Source of the DNA: Chryseobacterium antibioticum
Lineage (GTDB): Bacteria > Bacteroidota > Bacteroidia > Flavobacteriales > Weeksellaceae
DNA: 64,000 nt
Direction: 5' to 3'
NCBI RefSeq assembly: GCF_012927325.1
Contig: NZ_JABBGI010000024.1
Span: 1 to 64,000, forward strand
In this document: positions 61,714 to 64,000 of the stretch, piece by piece
Layout: each line of letters opens with the position of its first letter
How positions within the stretch are numbered: position 1 is the first letter of the stretch
Position numbers and translations under genes: made by a program
The notes under the pieces: generated by a model
Databases searched by the model: none
What the model saw: only the letters and a program-made list of their open reading frames with translations
Told to the model about the DNA's origin: nothing

Positions 61714-62544
61714 TTATATTTCAGCATAATGTACTTTATACTTTTTCGTAAACAGATAATAGAATAAAGAAAAAAGTACAATTCCTACCACCAAAATGAT
61801 CCATTCTGAAATTTTGAAAGCATCTGCGAAACTTTCGCTTTTGGTATAGGTTACCAACAATGAAGAACACAGATTATTGAATCCGTGCAGCAACATCGGA
61901 AGCAGCAGAGACTTTGTTTTATGATAAACCAGTCCCAGTACGCAGCCCAGCAAAACCGCACCTACAAACTGCCACGGATTTCCATGAACCAGTCCGAAAA
62001 TAATGGACGCATAGAAAATGGCTCTTCTGGGGTCTACTCCTTTATTCACCAATCCTTTCTGAATAATTCCTCTGAAAATTATTTCTTCAAAAATAGGCGC
62101 CATGATCACGGTCATAATGATCATAATCACCGGTTCAAAGGTGAGCTGCTCCATAAGCTGCGAGAAATATTCATAATATTTCCCCCAGAATGGCCCTGTT
62201 ATAGGAATAAGAGAGGTGATAAATTCTGAAATAAACATCATCCCGATCATCATAGGAAATATCAGGAGATAGGTATAAAAATTCGTTGGTGAAAAGTTGA
62301 AATTCAGTTTTTTCCCTGTTGAAGGCCTTACGATGAAAAAGTCAAAAAAGGCAATAGCAGTCAAAAATCCTGCGGCATTGGTCAACATTAAAAACCAGTC
62401 TTTCAGTTCGAGGTTTTCTCTGAAAGCCATTTTCCAGAAACTGCCGAAAAAAGAAACAGCTATTGTTCCTATGAATAATCCTGCCAACAAGACAAGACCA
62501 CCGATCCAGGTGAAAGTAAACTTCGGATACCTGCTATTTTCCAT
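61714..62544 (-). CDS. CPBP family intramembrane metalloprotease
   Basis: This 276-residue membrane protein has the CAAX protease / CPBP signature: E153-E154 in EEIIFRG with R158, FGLVH with H187, and H220 in LLHGFNN. These residues bind metal in the membrane core. Members remove C-terminal tails from prenylated or bacteriocin-immunity-related substrates; the bacterial substrate here is unknown. It has seven or eight hydrophobic segments. It is not beside a peptide or bacteriocin gene, so an immunity role is not indicated. Confidence 0.9.
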   Translation of the reverse strand: MENSRYPKFTFTWIGGLVLLAGLFIGTIAVSFFGSFWKMAFRENLELKDWFLMLTNAAGFLTAIAFFDFFIVRPSTGKKLNFNFSPTNFYTYLLIFPMMIGMMFISEFITSLIPITGPFWGKYYEYFSQLMEQLTFEPVIMIIMTVIMAPIFEEIIFRGIIQKGLVNKGVDPRRAIFYASIIFGLVHGNPWQFVGAVLLGCVLGLVYHKTKSLLLPMLLHGFNNLCSSLLVTYTKSESFADAFKISEWIILVVGIVLFSLFYYLFTKKYKVHYAEI

Positions 62545-62806
62545 GCTATTTCTGTAAAATTTATAAAAACAAAGATAATTTTTTTGAAAGCCTTAAGCAA
62601 CTAAAAAAAGAAATACTTATTTTCTTCTATCCATTTCAATCCCAATAAAATCGAGCCCGGAAAGGCCCTTCCCAAGCAATAGAATCCAGGATCAGTCTAT
62701 TCCTCAAACATCCCAAGTCTCCACCTTATATCCTACACCTCTTATCCTGCATCCCGGATCTCGTAGCCTGTATTCCAACCTCTCCACCATTTATTCTCGT
62801 AAATTA
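62545..62806. other. Gene-free stretch, in part unusually C-rich
   Basis: After an AT-rich start, about 62660-62795 is rich in short repeated motifs such as TATCCTACACC, TATCCTGCATCCC and CCTGTATTCC on the plus strand. The base use is unlike its neighbours, which may indicate a dispersed repeat. No gene seen. Confidence 0.4.
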
Positions 62807-62837
62807 TTTGAAACCTCGTAAAAAATCCCGATTTTTG
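62807..62837 (+). promoter_or_regulatory. Probable prfC promoter
   Basis: TTTG at 62807-62810 and GATTTTTG at 62830-62837 (one mismatch to TAnnTTTG) are 19 bases apart, 17 bases before the ATG. Confidence 0.5.
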
Positions 62838-62854
62838 CAACTTCAAAATACACT

Positions 62855-64000
62855 ATGTCAGACTTAATCAAAGAAATACAAAAAAGAAAGACTTTCGGGA
62901 TCATTTCTCACCCGGATGCCGGAAAAACAACCCTTACGGAAAAATTACTTCTTTTCGGGGGTGCAATCCAGGAAGCCGGTGCGGTAAAGTCCAACAAAAT
63001 AAAAAAAGGAGCTACCTCCGACTTTATGGAAATCGAAAGACAGAGAGGGATCTCCGTAGCGACTTCTGTATTGGCTTTTGAATATAAAGACCATAAAATC
63101 AACATCCTGGATACGCCAGGTCACAAAGATTTTGCTGAAGATACATATAGAACTTTAACAGCCGTAGACTCTGTAATCGTGGTCATCGACGTTGCAAAAG
63201 GGGTTGAGGAACAGACTGAAAAATTGGTGAAGGTCTGCAGAATGAGAAATATCCCGATGCTTGTTTTCATCAATAAGCTAGACCGTGAGGGTAAAGATGC
63301 CTTTGATCTTTTGGATGAAGTGGAGCAGAAATTAGGACTAAGAGTAGTTCCGTTATCTATTCCCATAGGTATGGGAAGTGACTTCCAGGGAATCTATAAT
63401 ATCTGGGAAAACAATATTCAGCTTTTCCTCGAAGAAAAAAAACAGAAAGTAGGTGAGACCGTTAAATTTGACGATATCAATGATCCTTCAATAGATGAGG
63501 TGATCGGAGAAAAAGCCGCTCAAGACCTAAGAGATGAGCTGGAACTTGTACAGTCTGTGTATCCTGAATTCAGCCGTGAAGAATATATGTCAGGTGATTT
63601 ACAGCCTGTTTTCTTTGGTTCGGCTTTAAATAATTTTGGAGTTCGTGAGCTACTGGATGCATTTATTGAAATTGCACCAATGCCTCAGCCTAAAGAAAGT
63701 GATACACGTCTTGTAAAACCGGAAGAAAGTAATTTTACCGGATTTGTGTTCAAAATCCATGCGAATATGGACCCAAAACACAGAGATAGACTTGCTTTCG
63801 TGAAAATTGTTTCGGGAACATTCAAAAGAAATGAAAATTATCTGCTGGTAAGAGAAAACAAAAAGATGAAATTCTCTTCACCCAATGCATTCTTTGCTGA
63901 TAAAAAGGAGGTGGTAGATGAAAGTTTCCCGGGCGATATCGTAGGTCTTCATGATACGGGAAGTTTCAGAATCGGAGATACATTGACAGGGGGTGAAAAA
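62855..64000 (+). CDS. prfC: Peptide chain release factor 3, 5' part only
   Basis: This translational GTPase removes RF1/RF2 from the ribosome after termination. The 382 codons seen run off the end of the window; full-length RF3 has about 530 residues. The G domain is complete: G1 SHPDAGKTT, G2 switch I RQRGISVATS, G3 DTPGHKDF and G4 NKLDREG. The region after about 300 enters domain II. The start at 62855 is the only ATG that precedes the G1 motif closely. Confidence 0.96.
   Translation, partial: MSDLIKEIQKRKTFGIISHPDAGKTTLTEKLLLFGGAIQEAGAVKSNKIKKGATSDFMEIERQRGISVATSVLAFEYKDHKINILDTPGHKDFAEDTYRTLTAVDSVIVVIDVAKGVEEQTEKLVKVCRMRNIPMLVFINKLDREGKDAFDLLDEVEQKLGLRVVPLSIPIGMGSDFQGIYNIWENNIQLFLEEKKQKVGETVKFDDINDPSIDEVIGEKAAQDLRDELELVQSVYPEFSREEYMSGDLQPVFFGSALNNFGVRELLDAFIEIAPMPQPKESDTRLVKPEESNFTGFVFKIHANMDPKHRDRLAFVKIVSGTFKRNENYLLVRENKKMKFSSPNAFFADKKEVVDESFPGDIVGLHDTGSFRIGDTLTGGEK

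Noticed and set aside
61714..62544. CPBP protease as an immunity protein for the GG-leader peptide
   Set aside because: It is far from the peptide gene and next to housekeeping genes; nothing links them.
1..64000. CRISPR arrays, tRNA or rRNA genes
   Set aside because: No series of equal-spaced direct repeats and no cloverleaf-like or rRNA-like sequence was recognised; this was read by eye only.

Overview
The window is AT-rich chromosomal DNA from a member of the Bacteroidota, most likely a Weeksellaceae flavobacterium close to Chryseobacterium or Elizabethkingia. The evidence is the type IX secretion (T9SS) sorting domains on large secreted proteins, choice-of-anchor L and GLPGLI family proteins, TAnnTTTG -7 promoter boxes (often with an upstream TTTG), an Elizabethkingia-type glycosylasparaginase, and the housekeeping gene neighbours. 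The species cannot be named from the sequence alone. No rRNA or tRNA gene, CRISPR array or intact insertion sequence was seen.

Layout. 0.4-8.9 kb: an AEC permease, then a mostly minus-strand set for N-linked glycoprotein breakdown (GH2 beta-mannosidase, glycosylasparaginase, GH20 hexosaminidase) with cutC, a GxxExxY protein and a MITE-like repeat at 4342-4707. 9.0-16.1 kb: a DUF4197 protein, the two subunits of a 3-oxoacid CoA-transferase split by an ABC exporter, a DoxX protein and a MORN-like repeat protein. 16.4-27.0 kb: a secreted metallophosphoesterase, rplS, an alpha/beta hydrolase, an EamA permease, a secreted M36 peptidase and rpsA. 27.2-37.6 kb is accessory: a type III restriction-modification pair, a DEAD-box helicase gene, then a very AT-rich island with a GG-leader cysteine-rich peptide, a decayed HisC-like aminotransferase, a LicC-like nucleotidyltransferase, a LicD-like transferase and a GLPGLI protein. 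37.7-49.8 kb returns to core genes: an SMP-30 lipoprotein, ccoG, AraC and MerR regulators, a multi-HhH protein, a beta-propeller lipoprotein, rluF, truB, uppP, a DUF3098 protein, ftsX and rsmA. 49.8-58.4 kb: three paralogous large T9SS cargo proteins. 58.7-64.0 kb: a coiled-coil membrane protein with a heptad minisatellite, a TIGR02757 protein, rnz, an rdgB-like gene, a CPBP protease and the 5' part of prfC, which runs off the end.

How the genes work together. The 1.4-8.9 kb set can jointly take apart the core of N-glycans and the GlcNAc-Asn linkage. scoA and scoB together make one CoA-transferase. Mod and Res make one restriction system. The LicD-like, LicC-like and (dead) PLP enzyme genes look like an operon for putting a nucleotide-activated phospho-amine on a surface glycan, now broken. 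ftsX, the DUF3098 gene, uppP and truB form a tight run linked to envelope and translation functions.

The most noteworthy accessory signals are all in 33.2-36.5 kb: an orphan six-cysteine GG-leader peptide, the multiply frameshifted aminotransferase whose frameshifts fall mostly in homopolymers, and an eight-G tract placed where transcription of the LicD operon should start. I could not run homology searches, so family names rest on recognised motifs and remembered family features.
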